A DNA stretch of 64,000 nt. It comes from Bacillota bacterium. GTDB taxonomy: Bacteria; Bacillota; Negativicutes; Sporomusales; Sporomusaceae. Shown piece after piece: positions 42,765-51,095 of the stretch (position 1 is the first letter of the stretch; every line of letters begins with the position of its first letter). The notes under the pieces are model-generated. The model ran no database searches, was not told where the DNA came from, and saw only the letters and a list, made by a program, of their open reading frames with translations. Position numbers and translations under genes: made by a program. The stretch lies in contig JAEWGR010000056.1 in the NCBI GenBank assembly GCA_023388195.1, positions 1-64,000 on the forward strand, written 5' to 3'.

Positions 42765-42926
42765 GTGCCCGAGCGAAAGCTGCGAGAATGCATTGATCTA
42801 TATAGGGCGTGGAAGCCTGCCTGCCGTCAGAGGCTTTTGCCCGACAAAACTGTTGTAATGACAGTCGGCAGGAGTCAGGGTCCAGGGCAGCGAATCTAAA
42901 AGGATTACTATCAAATAGCCGAAGGG

Positions 42927-44654
42927 ATGATGCACTTGGCTGGCTTAAATCGTAAGTTTTTACAGGATACCTGGGGCCTGATCCGCGAATACTGGTATTC
43001 GGAGGAGAAATGGCGGGCCCGGGGCCTGCTTGCCGTAATTGTAACCCTGAACCTGACCTACGTCTATATTTTAGTGTTGATTAATAAGTGGTTTAACCGG
43101 TTTTATAATGCCCTCCAGAACTTTGACAAAGAGGAAGTTTTCAGCGCCCTCGGTGAGTTTTGTCTGCTGGCTGCCTGTTATATCATTGTTGCTGTTTATC
43201 AGCTTTACCTCCAGCAAATGCTTGAGATCAAATGGCGACGCTGGCTGACACATAAGTATCTCAATAACTGGCTTACGAACCGGATGTACTACCGGTTGCA
43301 GCTGACTGACAGTTATACAGATAATCCTGATCAGCGGATTAGCGAGGATTTCAGATTATTTACGAGTTATACCCTGCAACTATCATTAGGCCTGTTGAAG
43401 GCAGTCGTTACCCTGGTATCATTTATTGCTATTTTATGGCAGTTGTCCGGCACAATAGTAATCCCCTTCGGTAATCAGCAACTGGCTGTCTCCGGATATA
43501 TGGTATGGGTGGCTATTGTGTATGCTGTAATTGGTACCTGGCTGACCCATAAGATCGGCAAACCTTTGGCCAGGCTTAATTTTGATCAGCAGCGCTATGA
43601 GGCAGATTTCCGGTTTAGCCTGGTACGGCTGCGGGAAAACAGTGAAAGTATTGCCTTTTATGGCGGTGAGGCCCGGGAAGAGCGTTCTTTCATCGCCCGG
43701 TTTGGTAAGGTGTTCGATAATTACTGGCAGATCATGCAGCGGCGCAAGCACCTGACCTGGTTTGCTTCCGGCTATGGGCAGATTGCAATTATTTTTCCGC
43801 TTGTGGTAGCTATGCCCCGCTATTTTGCCAAAGAGATTCAGCTTGGTGGCTTGCTGCAGACCTCTCAGGCCTTTCGTAATGTGCAGGAATCATTGTCTTA
43901 TTTTGTCGACAGTTATGCCTCCATGGCCGAGTGGAAGGCTGTATCTGACCGTCTTACCGGTTTCATCGGCAGTATGCTGCAGGTAAGTCAGCTGCCTCAG
44001 AGCAATGCTGTTATTGAGGTGAGTCCTGATTCGGGCTTAGTTGTCAGCGGCTTAAACATTGATTTGCCTGATGGCCAGCGAATTCTTTCCGGCCTCAATT
44101 TGACAATTCAGGCCGGGGAGTCGCTGCTGGTTGCGGGTCCGTCCGGCAGTGGTAAAAGTACCCTCTTAAGAACTTTGTCCGGGTTATGGCCTTATGCCCA
44201 GGGCCGCATAACCATCCCGGCGGGCCATAATTTTTTGTTTTTGCCACAAAGGTCATATTTGCCATTAGGGACGCTGCGGGATACGTTATTGTACCCGGGG
44301 CTGAACCGTCAGGTAACGGATGAAGAGATCTTAGCGGCTATGTCGATGTGCAAACTTGAGGGACTAAAGGGTTATCTTGATAAAACGGAGGACTGGTCTC
44401 ATATTTTATCCCTGGGGGAACAACAGCGGATTGCCTTTGTCCGGGTGCTTATCCATCGGCCGGAATGGCTATTTATGGATGAGGCCACGTCCGCTCTGGA
44501 TGAAGCCACAGAACGGCTGCTGTACGGTTTGGTGCAGGAACGCCTGGCAGGAACTACGCTGGTTAGTGTTGGCCACAGAAATACCCTGAACAGTTATCAT
44601 AAGAAGAAGCTGTCCCTTGATGGCCGGGGTCACTGGAATTTGTTGATCATGTAG
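42927..44654 (+). CDS. SbmA/BacA-like (YddA-type) ABC transporter, fused permease-ATPase
   Basis: 575 residues. N-terminal membrane domain of the SbmA/BacA type (WGLIREYWYSEEKWRARGLL, NRFYNALQ, YLNNWLTNRMYYRLQL, DNPDQRISED) with about six transmembrane helices up to residue 320, then an ABC ATPase: Walker A GPSGSGKST near 404, signature LSLGEQQRIAF near 496 and Walker B WLFMDEATSALDE. Close kin import peptides, antibiotics or, in the related eukaryotic ABCD group, acyl-CoA or cobalamin-like cargo. It is inserted between yabE and rnmV, which are usually adjacent. Substrate unknown. Confidence 0.87.
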   Translation: MMHLAGLNRKFLQDTWGLIREYWYSEEKWRARGLLAVIVTLNLTYVYILVLINKWFNRFYNALQNFDKEEVFSALGEFCLLAACYIIVAVYQLYLQQMLEIKWRRWLTHKYLNNWLTNRMYYRLQLTDSYTDNPDQRISEDFRLFTSYTLQLSLGLLKAVVTLVSFIAILWQLSGTIVIPFGNQQLAVSGYMVWVAIVYAVIGTWLTHKIGKPLARLNFDQQRYEADFRFSLVRLRENSESIAFYGGEAREERSFIARFGKVFDNYWQIMQRRKHLTWFASGYGQIAIIFPLVVAMPRYFAKEIQLGGLLQTSQAFRNVQESLSYFVDSYASMAEWKAVSDRLTGFIGSMLQVSQLPQSNAVIEVSPDSGLVVSGLNIDLPDGQRILSGLNLTIQAGESLLVAGPSGSGKSTLLRTLSGLWPYAQGRITIPAGHNFLFLPQRSYLPLGTLRDTLLYPGLNRQVTDEEILAAMSMCKLEGLKGYLDKTEDWSHILSLGEQQRIAFVRVLIHRPEWLFMDEATSALDEATERLLYGLVQERLAGTTLVSVGHRNTLNSYHKKKLSLDGRGHWNLLIM

Positions 44655-44666
44655 CCCGCAGATAGG

Positions 44667-44695
44667 AATAAAACCGCCTGACCGGCGGTTTTATT
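44667..44695. terminator. bidirectional terminator hairpin
   Basis: AATAAAACCGCC pairs perfectly with GGCGGTTTTATT around TGACC. Confidence 0.85.
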
Positions 44696-44788
44696 CCCGT
44701 ATCGACGGCTTTGTTTACAGGCGATATAGATAAAAAAACGTCAAATGTGATAAGATAGTCATATCGTACAGGTAATGGGGTAGATTAG

Positions 44789-45358
44789 ATGATAAAAGAA
44801 GTAATAGTGGTTGAAGGCAAGCAGGACATTGCTGCGGTCAAACGGGCTGTTGCTGCTGAATGTATTGCTACAGAAGGATTCAATTTATTGCCGCGCTGCT
44901 TAAGCCGGATTGAACAGGCTTATCAAAAAAGGGGTATTATTATTCTAACCGATCCTGACAGTGCCGGGGAGCGGATCAGAAAGTTTTTATCAGAACGATT
45001 TCCTGAGGCCAGGCACGCTTTTGTACCCCGGGAGCAGGCGAATGCCAATAATGATATCGGTATTGAACAGGCTGCACCGGCGGCCATCAGGGACGCGCTG
45101 AGTAAAGTCCGCCTCCATGAATGGGAGCCAACCGGTGAATTTACCTGGCAGGATATTATGGCTGCCGGTTTAAATGGTGTGCCGGACGCTGCCGGCCGGC
45201 GGGCTGCGGTGGGGGAAAGCTTGGGTATAGGGTATGCGAATGCTAAGAGCTTTCTGTACAGACTCAATCATTATGGGGTCAGCCGGGCTGAATTTATGAC
45301 AGCAACAACCGGATTGGCGGCCGCGGCCAGGCAAAACAGCGGTGTGGAGGAAGAGTAA
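44789..45358 (+). CDS. rnmV: ribonuclease M5
   Basis: 189 residues. N-terminal Toprim domain with EGKQDIAAVKRAV and the metal-binding DPDSAGERIRK; C-terminal DUF4093 portion (WEPTGEFTWQDIMAAGL). RNase M5 matures 5S rRNA. Stop lies one base before the rsmA start, as in Bacillus. Confidence 0.9.
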   Translation: MIKEVIVVEGKQDIAAVKRAVAAECIATEGFNLLPRCLSRIEQAYQKRGIIILTDPDSAGERIRKFLSERFPEARHAFVPREQANANNDIGIEQAAPAAIRDALSKVRLHEWEPTGEFTWQDIMAAGLNGVPDAAGRRAAVGESLGIGYANAKSFLYRLNHYGVSRAEFMTATTGLAAAARQNSGVEEE

Positions 45359-45359
45359 T

Positions 45360-46217
45360 ATGGCGATAAAACCGTGCATTGCACAAAAAGACGTAACGTT
45401 ACATATCTTAAAAACCTTCGGCATTCATATGAGCAAGCGGTTGGGACAAAACTTTCTGATTGACAGTAATGTTGTGGACGGTATTGTGGCCGCAGCCAAA
45501 ATAACAGCAGGTGATGCCGTACTGGAAATCGGCCCGGGGATCGGCACCCTGACCCAGGGACTGGCCGAAGCCGGGGCTGCAGTTACAGCGGTGGAGCTGG
45601 ACCGGCGCCTGTTGGATGTACTGGCTAAAACGCTGGATGGGTATGATAATGTCAAAGTAATACAGGGCGACATATTGAAAATCGACATTTCCCGGGAAAT
45701 TACCCAGGAAAAGTACAAAGTTGTTGCTAATTTGCCTTATTATATTACAACCCCGATTATTATGAAGTTCCTGGAGGAACGTTTGCCAGTCGACATCCTG
45801 GTGACTATGGTGCAAAAAGAGGTAGCCGAGCGTATGGTTGCTGCTCCGGGCGGAAAAGACTATGGGTCCTTGTCGGTAGCCGTGCAGTATTACACTCAGC
45901 CTGAAATTATGTTTTTAGTGCCGCCCCGGGCGTTTATTCCGGCCCCGGCCGTAGAATCTGCGGTTATCCGCTGTACTGTGAGGCCAGAGCCGCCGGTACA
46001 AGTCAGCAGTGAAAAAATGTTTTTCCGGGTGGTCAAAGCAGCCTTCGCCCAGCGCCGAAAAACTCTGGCTAACAGCCTGAAGGCCGGTGGGCTTGATAAG
46101 GAAAATCTTATTCAGGTATTAGAGCAGGCCGGGGTTGACGGCCGGCGACGGGGCGAGCAGTTGTCGCTTGCGGAATTTGCTGCTGTCGCCAATGCCTGGA
46201 CAAATCTTAAACAATAA
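45360..46217 (+). CDS. rsmA: 16S rRNA dimethyladenosine transferase
   Basis: 285 residues from the ATG at 45360 (GGAGG about 11 bases upstream, inside rnmV). SAM-dependent methyltransferase: LGQNFLIDSNVVDGIV, EIGPGIGTLTQGLAE, and the catalytic NLPYYITTPI; the C-terminal domain has FAQRRKTLANSL. Dimethylates A1518 and A1519 of 16S rRNA. Standard place after rnmV. Confidence 0.94.
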   Translation: MAIKPCIAQKDVTLHILKTFGIHMSKRLGQNFLIDSNVVDGIVAAAKITAGDAVLEIGPGIGTLTQGLAEAGAAVTAVELDRRLLDVLAKTLDGYDNVKVIQGDILKIDISREITQEKYKVVANLPYYITTPIIMKFLEERLPVDILVTMVQKEVAERMVAAPGGKDYGSLSVAVQYYTQPEIMFLVPPRAFIPAPAVESAVIRCTVRPEPPVQVSSEKMFFRVVKAAFAQRRKTLANSLKAGGLDKENLIQVLEQAGVDGRRRGEQLSLAEFAAVANAWTNLKQ

Positions 46218-46224
46218 AAACTGG

Positions 46225-46258
46225 AAGCCCTGCTCATTTCGAGCAGGGCTTTTCGCTT
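46225..46258. terminator. terminator hairpin overlapping the end of the next gene
   Basis: AAGCCCTGCTC pairs perfectly with GAGCAGGGCTT, then TTCGCTT. It ends rsmA, and its right arm and loop overlap the last codons of the convergent glycosyltransferase gene (stop at 46234). Confidence 0.8.
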
Positions 46259-47040
46259 AAAAACAGGTCTAATAGGTCAAAACGGCGTTCAATATGGTAC
46301 CCTAAATAGGTTTTGGTTTGCCATTGGCGGTTGCGGCTCTGGTCATGGAACGCGGCAATGGCTTCAAGGCAGTCACCGACAATGGTATCAATGATCTTGT
46401 TGGTATGAATTTGGTTTTTTACCGATGAACCCAGACGGTAGTGCGGAATTGTTGTTGCTATATCAATTTTTAGTTTATTGAGGCGTGCGAGTGCCATTGT
46501 GACCGGGGGAACAGCCAGCTCGCGCAAAGAAATTGTTTCCAGCAGGCGGCGTGAGACTGCATGCGGCCCATGGGCCGGACTGGCTAGATTTATTTTTTTG
46601 TCTAATCCTAGCTCTTTATTGAGGTTTAGCCGCCACTGGAACGTTGGATTGTAGCGCTCAATATGGCGCGGTGGCGATGGATAACAGTTTGTTAGTGCCA
46701 TATCCATATGTTTTAATAATACACCGTCGACCAGTTCCATCAAGTTTTCATTAAAGGTGCCTACCATGTCGCCGTCCACAAAGACGACAACGTCGCTACC
46801 CAGAGCCAAAGCCGCTTTAGCACCTACGGCGCGGGGCGTGTCAATTCCTAAACATTCGTGAAAATAGATAATCTGCAGTTTAGGGAGACGCATCGCTAAC
46901 GCTTCACGCATTGTACTGTCCTTTGATCCGTTTGCCACCAGAATAATGTGATCAATCGGTAAAGTTCCCAGATTCTGCAATACAGTAGTAATGCGGCCTC
47001 CTTCGTTTTTGGCCGGTACGACCACGCAAATCACGTCCAT
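46234..47040 (-). CDS. family 2 glycosyltransferase
   Basis: 268 residues from the ATG at 47040 (CGGAGGTG upstream); the open frame further upstream has no family similarity. GT-A fold: VVVPAKNEGGRITTVLQNL at the start, the metal-binding DVVVFVDGDMVGTF (DGD motif) near residue 88, and a conserved later part with NPTFQWRLNLNKELG and ASPAHGPHAVSRRLL. It resembles glycosyltransferases in the group of glucosyl-3-phosphoglycerate synthases and Firmicute cell-surface enzymes. Acceptor unknown. It is inserted between rsmA and yabG on the other strand. Confidence 0.82.
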   Translation of the reverse strand: MDVICVVVPAKNEGGRITTVLQNLGTLPIDHIILVANGSKDSTMREALAMRLPKLQIIYFHECLGIDTPRAVGAKAALALGSDVVVFVDGDMVGTFNENLMELVDGVLLKHMDMALTNCYPSPPRHIERYNPTFQWRLNLNKELGLDKKINLASPAHGPHAVSRRLLETISLRELAVPPVTMALARLNKLKIDIATTIPHYRLGSSVKNQIHTNKIIDTIVGDCLEAIAAFHDQSRNRQWQTKTYLGYHIERRFDLLDLFLSEKPCSK

Positions 47041-47221
47041 CACCTCGGAGTAAGCATGCGTGTGCTGTGCTATCAGATAAAGCGGTCTCCACGGGGGCTC
47101 ACTATAGTATATAGTGGGGATTAGGCGTTTGCTACTGCACCGGCAAGGATAATTTTGTGGCACTTATGATCGACGACACATAGTATGTAATAGTTACAGC
47201 GTTAGCTAAGGGGGGGAGTAC

Positions 47222-48097
47222 ATGGACATTCAAGTCGGCGATCTGGTCGTCAGAAAGTCTCATGGCGGCGATATAGTTTTTAAAGTAACAGATGTGTTCG
47301 AAGATGATGCCCGGAATATTCATTGTGTTTTAAAAGGACTGCACCTTAGGTTAATAGCCGATTCGCCGATAGATGATTTAATGCCAATAGAAGCCGAACA
47401 TCTGCGCAATGAAATTGTGCGTATGGAAGGTATGCATAATGATACGCTGAGACGGGTGTTAATGCGCCGCAGTCGTGAACGCGAGCAAGTTGAGTTAAGG
47501 CGCTCGGAGGTAAGCAAGAAGTTTACTTTTTTCGATTTGCCGGGCCGGGTTTTACATCTGGACGGTGATGAAGAATACCTGAGAATGTGCCTGAAAACAT
47601 ATAGTCAGCTTAATATTCAGGCCGAGGGGCGCTGGGTGGAAGAAAGCAAACAGGCGGAAGTGCTTGTTGATTTATTGGAAGAATTCAGACCGGATATTTT
47701 AGTGCTTACCGGTCACGATGCCTTGACCGGGAATGGTAAAAAAGATTTCGCCGATATTAATAATTACCGGAATTCAAAACATTTTATAGCCGCTGTTAAA
47801 AAAGCCAGAGTATTTGAGCCTTCCCGTGATGATCTGGTCATTTTTGCCGGTGCCTGTCAATCCCATTTTGAAGCTATATTATCATCAGGTGCCAATTTTG
47901 CCAGTTCACCTAACCGCATTTTCATTCATGCGTATGACCCGGTCTTCATTGCCGAGAAAGTAGCATTCACTCCGATTAACAAAACTGTTGAAGTGAGTGA
48001 TGCGATTACTGCTTCCGTCACCGGGATTGACGGTGTAGGCGGTCTGGAAACAAGAGGGAAATTCAGGCTGGGCATGCCGAAGACACCGATTAAATAA
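47222..48097 (+). CDS. yabG: sporulation-specific protease YabG
   Basis: 291 residues, full length. Starts MDIQVGDLVVRKSHGGDIVFKV, and has the central PDILVLTGHDALTG, FAGACQSHFEAIL and ending RGKFRLGMPKTPIK typical of YabG. In B. subtilis it is a mother-cell cysteine protease that trims coat proteins such as SpoIVA and SafA and is made under sigma-K. Here CATAGTATG, with an AC upstream, lies about 40 bp before the start and weakly resembles a sigma-K promoter. It is direct evidence of endospore formation. Confidence 0.93.
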   Translation: MDIQVGDLVVRKSHGGDIVFKVTDVFEDDARNIHCVLKGLHLRLIADSPIDDLMPIEAEHLRNEIVRMEGMHNDTLRRVLMRRSREREQVELRRSEVSKKFTFFDLPGRVLHLDGDEEYLRMCLKTYSQLNIQAEGRWVEESKQAEVLVDLLEEFRPDILVLTGHDALTGNGKKDFADINNYRNSKHFIAAVKKARVFEPSRDDLVIFAGACQSHFEAILSSGANFASSPNRIFIHAYDPVFIAEKVAFTPINKTVEVSDAITASVTGIDGVGGLETRGKFRLGMPKTPIK

Positions 48098-48101
48098 TGC
48101 T

Positions 48102-48132
48102 AAAAAATACGCCTTTACCAGGCGTATTTTTT
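48102..48132 (+). terminator. rho-independent terminator after yabG
   Basis: AAAAAATACGCCT pairs perfectly with AGGCGTATTTTTT around TTACC. Confidence 0.9.
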
Positions 48133-48135
48133 AGT

Positions 48136-48244
48136 CTGCGGGAATTTGTAACTAGATTCTGTGGACATAAGAACGCCTATACCCTACGGGGACAGACGGC
48201 CTCCTTCGGCATCCTGAGGGATTTGGCAAATACCCAGCTTTTTA
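48136..48244 (+). repeat. dispersed hairpin element, copy R4
   Basis: GGGAATTTG ... AGATTCTGTGGACATAAGAACGCCTATACCC is shared with copy R2 in the 5' part (TTCTGTGGACATAAGAACG is identical). The 3' part (ATCCTGAGGGATTTGGCAAATACCCAGCTTTTT) is degenerate: the final hairpin is nearly lost but the T tract remains. Confidence 0.6.
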
Positions 48245-48332
48245 TGCTATCGTTTCGGCAAATTACTGGCAGTTAAAGGAAAGAGGTTTGTTTTCAGCGA
48301 AATATAACTAAAGAAGTAAGCCTGGAGGCGCT

Positions 48333-50102
48333 ATGGTGTTGAAAGCTGAGAAACGTCAAACCAGTCGGTCAGCCTGTAAAGCTACCGGGGTTTTTTATAC
48401 GCCGGAACCTATTGTTAACTATATTCTCGAACATACCCTGGCCAAACACGATGTTGTGACTAACCCGGCCCCGCGGGTATTAGATCCGGCCTGTGGCTCC
48501 GGCAACTTTCTGGTAGCAGCCTATGACCTTTTATGGATAAAATTCACTACTAACCTTGCGCTGCTCAGGCGGCGCTATGGCCGGCACCAGTATACTGTCA
48601 AAAATGGTAATAGCGAAACACGACTCACCGGTATCCAGTATTGGCAACCGGAAAATCTCCCCTATCACATTATCCGCAGTTGTTTATATGGGGCTGATGT
48701 GGATGCGGATGCCGTTGCGGCGGCCAGAATCCGCCTGGCAGAAAAAGGGGCCGGCACGGTAGTAGTTGCAGAAGATCAATTGCTGGTTTGCGACAGCCTG
48801 ATCAAGTGGGAGAGGCCTGAACAGGCTGATAATTATGACCCCCAAAGCTCGCAATCTAAGCTTGCGGCCCGATTCTGGGGGCAAGAGTTTGATTATATTG
48901 TGGGTAATCCGCCGTATATAAGTTTTGGGTTAAACCGGGTAGGAAAAATGCCGGTAGATCAGGCCGAGTATTTAAGGCGTAATTATCCGCATTCGGCTCA
49001 GTATAAGCTCAGCTACTATGCTATTTTTTTTGAAAGAAGTATTCAAGCATTAAAAACCGGCGGTTACCTGGGTTTTATTACTCCTGACAGCTACCTGCTC
49101 GGGCGTTATTATTCCAAAATTCGTGAATACATCATGAAAACATGCTCGATCCAGGCTATCAGCCTGGTAAGGAGCAAGTTATTCACCGGTGTTCTGGTAG
49201 GCATTCCGGCTATTACTATTCTAAAGAAGGTTACCCAGGATATAGCCGGAACTGAGGTAACAATCAGTAAAATTGACAACAGCGGGATCAGCATAGACAC
49301 ATATCAGTATGAGCAACAGTATTTTTCGCGGCAGGTGTATAACCGGTTCCGCTTATTTTTCCACGCTACCGATAAGATACTGATCGACAAGATCGAACAA
49401 GCACCGTACCTGTTTAAGGATCTCACCAAAACCAGGACTGGAATGCGTTCATTAACCACGCAGGCAGATATCAAAGGCAAAACTAAGCTAGGGCCTACAT
49501 GGCAGCGGGGGCTAATATCCTCAGGTCAGGTACTGCCATTCTGTCTCAACTATCAGGGTGACTGGCTTGACATAAACCCGGATAAGCTGAATAAAGGCGG
49601 CTGGAACGCCGCGGTTATAGCCGGACCCAAAATTGTTTTGCGTCAGACAGGTGATAGCTTAATCGCCACAATTGACAGATCAGGTTTATATCATTTAAAT
49701 AATATTCATTCCCTGGTGCCCTCCCGGGAAGGGGTTAGTCTGGAATTCCTGGCATGTATTCTTAATTCCAAGTTGATGAACTATTACTATCATACGATAA
49801 CCTTAGAAAAAGGCCGGCCTATGGCGCAAGTGGATATTGAAACTGTCGAGAAGCTGCCCTTAGTGACACATCCTCATTATATGGATAAATTGGAAAAGCT
49901 GGGATTAAAGCTGACCCAGCTGTCAAACTCAGTCTGCTGCAACAGCCTGGAACGGCGTAATGAGACCGGGGCGATCAGCGAATTAACGGCATTGTTCAAT
50001 GAAATGAATGCATTGGTGTACAGTTTGTACGGTTTGTCGGACAGTGAAATTGGCTATATCGAGCAGGCTGAAATTAATATGGAAAAATTTTATAAAAAAT
50101 GA
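48333..50102 (+). CDS. orphan N6-adenine DNA methyltransferase, CamA-like (Eco57I/TaqI type)
   Basis: 589 residues. N-terminal methyltransferase: TGVFYTPEPIVNYIL, SAM motif VLDPACGSGNFLVAAYDLLW, GADVDADAVAAARI, and catalytic NPPYISFG near residue 195; then the TaqI-like target-recognition region with the closing NSKLMNYYYHTITLEKGRPM and a helical tail. No nuclease motif (such as PD-ExK) and no restriction gene beside it, so it is an orphan epigenetic methyltransferase. Size and the N-terminal pattern (YTP, HDxxxNP, LD.CG.GNFL, YDLL) strongly recall CamA of Clostridioides difficile, which methylates CAAAAA and supports sporulation. It sits among sporulation genes. The CamA comparison is from memory, not an alignment. 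Confidence 0.85.
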   Translation: MVLKAEKRQTSRSACKATGVFYTPEPIVNYILEHTLAKHDVVTNPAPRVLDPACGSGNFLVAAYDLLWIKFTTNLALLRRRYGRHQYTVKNGNSETRLTGIQYWQPENLPYHIIRSCLYGADVDADAVAAARIRLAEKGAGTVVVAEDQLLVCDSLIKWERPEQADNYDPQSSQSKLAARFWGQEFDYIVGNPPYISFGLNRVGKMPVDQAEYLRRNYPHSAQYKLSYYAIFFERSIQALKTGGYLGFITPDSYLLGRYYSKIREYIMKTCSIQAISLVRSKLFTGVLVGIPAITILKKVTQDIAGTEVTISKIDNSGISIDTYQYEQQYFSRQVYNRFRLFFHATDKILIDKIEQAPYLFKDLTKTRTGMRSLTTQADIKGKTKLGPTWQRGLISSGQVLPFCLNYQGDWLDINPDKLNKGGWNAAVIAGPKIVLRQTGDSLIATIDRSGLYHLNNIHSLVPSREGVSLEFLACILNSKLMNYYYHTITLEKGRPMAQVDIETVEKLPLVTHPHYMDKLEKLGLKLTQLSNSVCCNSLERRNETGAISELTALFNEMNALVYSLYGLSDSEIGYIEQAEINMEKFYKK

Positions 50103-50110
50103 GGATAAGG

Positions 50111-50143
50111 CAGGAGAGAACATCAGGCGGACGTCCTCTCCTG
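50111..50143. terminator. hairpin between convergent genes
   Basis: CAGGAGAG pairs with CTCTCCTG around a 17-base loop. No T tract on either strand, so termination is uncertain. Confidence 0.45.
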
Positions 50144-50153
50144 TACTGGGAAA

Positions 50154-50324
50154 CTATTGTTTAGGGTGGGTTTCGGCAGCTTTAGCGGCAGATATAATAG
50201 TGGCAGCTTTTTTGTTAGTCAAATTGTCGGTGTCTTTGCCGCCATAAGGGCCTTGTTGTCCCTGCGGTTGACCGAAGGGCCCATGTTTTGATTCGGCGTT
50301 ATTATCATAAATTTTACACATCAT
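50154..50324 (-). CDS. 56-residue protein, family unknown
   Basis: Short open frame with a textbook ribosome site: AGGAGG six bases before the ATG at 50324. The product begins MMCKIYDNNAES, continues with a Gly/Gln/Pro stretch (GPFGQPQGQQGPYGGKD) and ends with an Ala-rich helix (NKKAATIISAAKAAETHPKQ). I recognise no family. It shares orientation with the Cys-rich gene at 50476 and lies in the stretch of spore-linked genes; it could be a small spore or coat protein. Codon content and start site support it as real. Confidence 0.6.
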   Translation of the reverse strand: MMCKIYDNNAESKHGPFGQPQGQQGPYGGKDTDNLTNKKAATIISAAKAAETHPKQ

Positions 50325-50434
50325 ACATCACCTCCTGGTGATAGTGTTTCCTTAACTGTTTGTTTCGCGCCTGGTAATTTTAGTTGCTGAAGTTATATGT
50401 TTCAAAATATAAACGGTTAGCAGCCTGTGACAGT

Positions 50435-50468
50435 AAAAACCCGCGCTTCAACAAAGCGCGGGTTTTTG
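50435..50468. terminator. bidirectional terminator hairpin
   Basis: AAAACCCGCGCTT pairs perfectly with AAGCGCGGGTTTT, then TTG on the plus strand. It follows the Cys-rich gene on the minus strand, whose stop is at 50476. Confidence 0.85.
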
Positions 50469-50475
50469 TAGATAA

Positions 50476-50754
50476 CTACATGCACTTGGGGCAGCCGCCG
50501 CGGTGCTCGTGATAGTCGAATTCATAGCCACAGTATGGGCATAGTTTAAACAGGCGGTAGGTGCAAATCCGGTATAATTTATAGTAGCACTTATAGGTCT
50601 TGACACATTCTTTAGTGGTCTGGCATTTCATTTTGGGGGTATAACAGGGTTCCATGTCCTGGCACTCATCCATATCGCACTTATCATATTTGTCCTCACA
50701 GCCGCATTTGTCGTCGTCGCATTTCCAGTGGGGGTATTTTTTATAACTTTTCAT
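50476..50754 (-). CDS. cysteine-rich small protein, possible spore-coat or metal-binding protein
   Basis: 92 residues, 14 of them Cys (positions 12, 17, 19, 26, 31, 37, 44, 50, 56, 64, 72, 75, 88, 91), the rest mainly Lys, Asp, Tyr and Glu. The C-terminus forms a zinc-ribbon-like pair, CPYCGYEF and CPKC, both with CxxC spacing. The rest has no recognised domain; the regular spacing of about six residues suggests a repeat. TAAGGAGG lies before the ATG. Tyr/Cys/Lys-rich composition is common in coat proteins, but the function is unknown. Confidence 0.75.
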   Translation of the reverse strand: MKSYKKYPHWKCDDDKCGCEDKYDKCDMDECQDMEPCYTPKMKCQTTKECVKTYKCYYKLYRICTYRLFKLCPYCGYEFDYHEHRGGCPKCM

Positions 50755-50844
50755 TAAAATATAACCTCCTTATATTTGAGAGATAAGTCGTTTTACCTGT
50801 AAGGCAGAACAACATCCTGCTATATACTATGAAGAATACGGAGA

Positions 50845-50879
50845 GAATGTTATGTTGATTTATGCATAACATTCTTTTT
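50845..50879. terminator. hairpin in the gap between Cys-rich and SPOCS genes
   Basis: GAATGTTATG pairs perfectly with CATAACATTC around a 10-base loop, followed by TTTTTC. No gene on the plus strand ends nearby, so it could end a short unannotated transcript. The rest of the 341-bp gap 50755-51095 shows no ORF with a ribosome site. Confidence 0.5.
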
Positions 50880-51039
50880 CATTAGGAATTAGCGAGGGCA
50901 GCAGCTCATTGCACTACAGGGTAAATGCATTTATCAGTACTGTTTTAGAAGCATAGCTCATAGTAATAAGTAGGATGTGCCTGCAGCTAATAGCTTTTGA
51001 TAGGGGTTGCTGTCCTTTGCCGTTTTTTAGTTTTTTGTC

Positions 51040-51067
51040 ACATAAAAATTAGAGCAGGCATATATAT
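51040..51067 (+). promoter_or_regulatory. possible sigma-K promoter before the SPOCS genes
   Basis: AC at 51040-51041, 17-base spacer, CATATATATA at 51059. It resembles the mother-cell sigma-K pattern (AC ... CATA---TA) but the match is loose. Confidence 0.25.
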
Positions 51068-51095
51068 AACTAGAATATAAAAGGGGGGAATCTGC

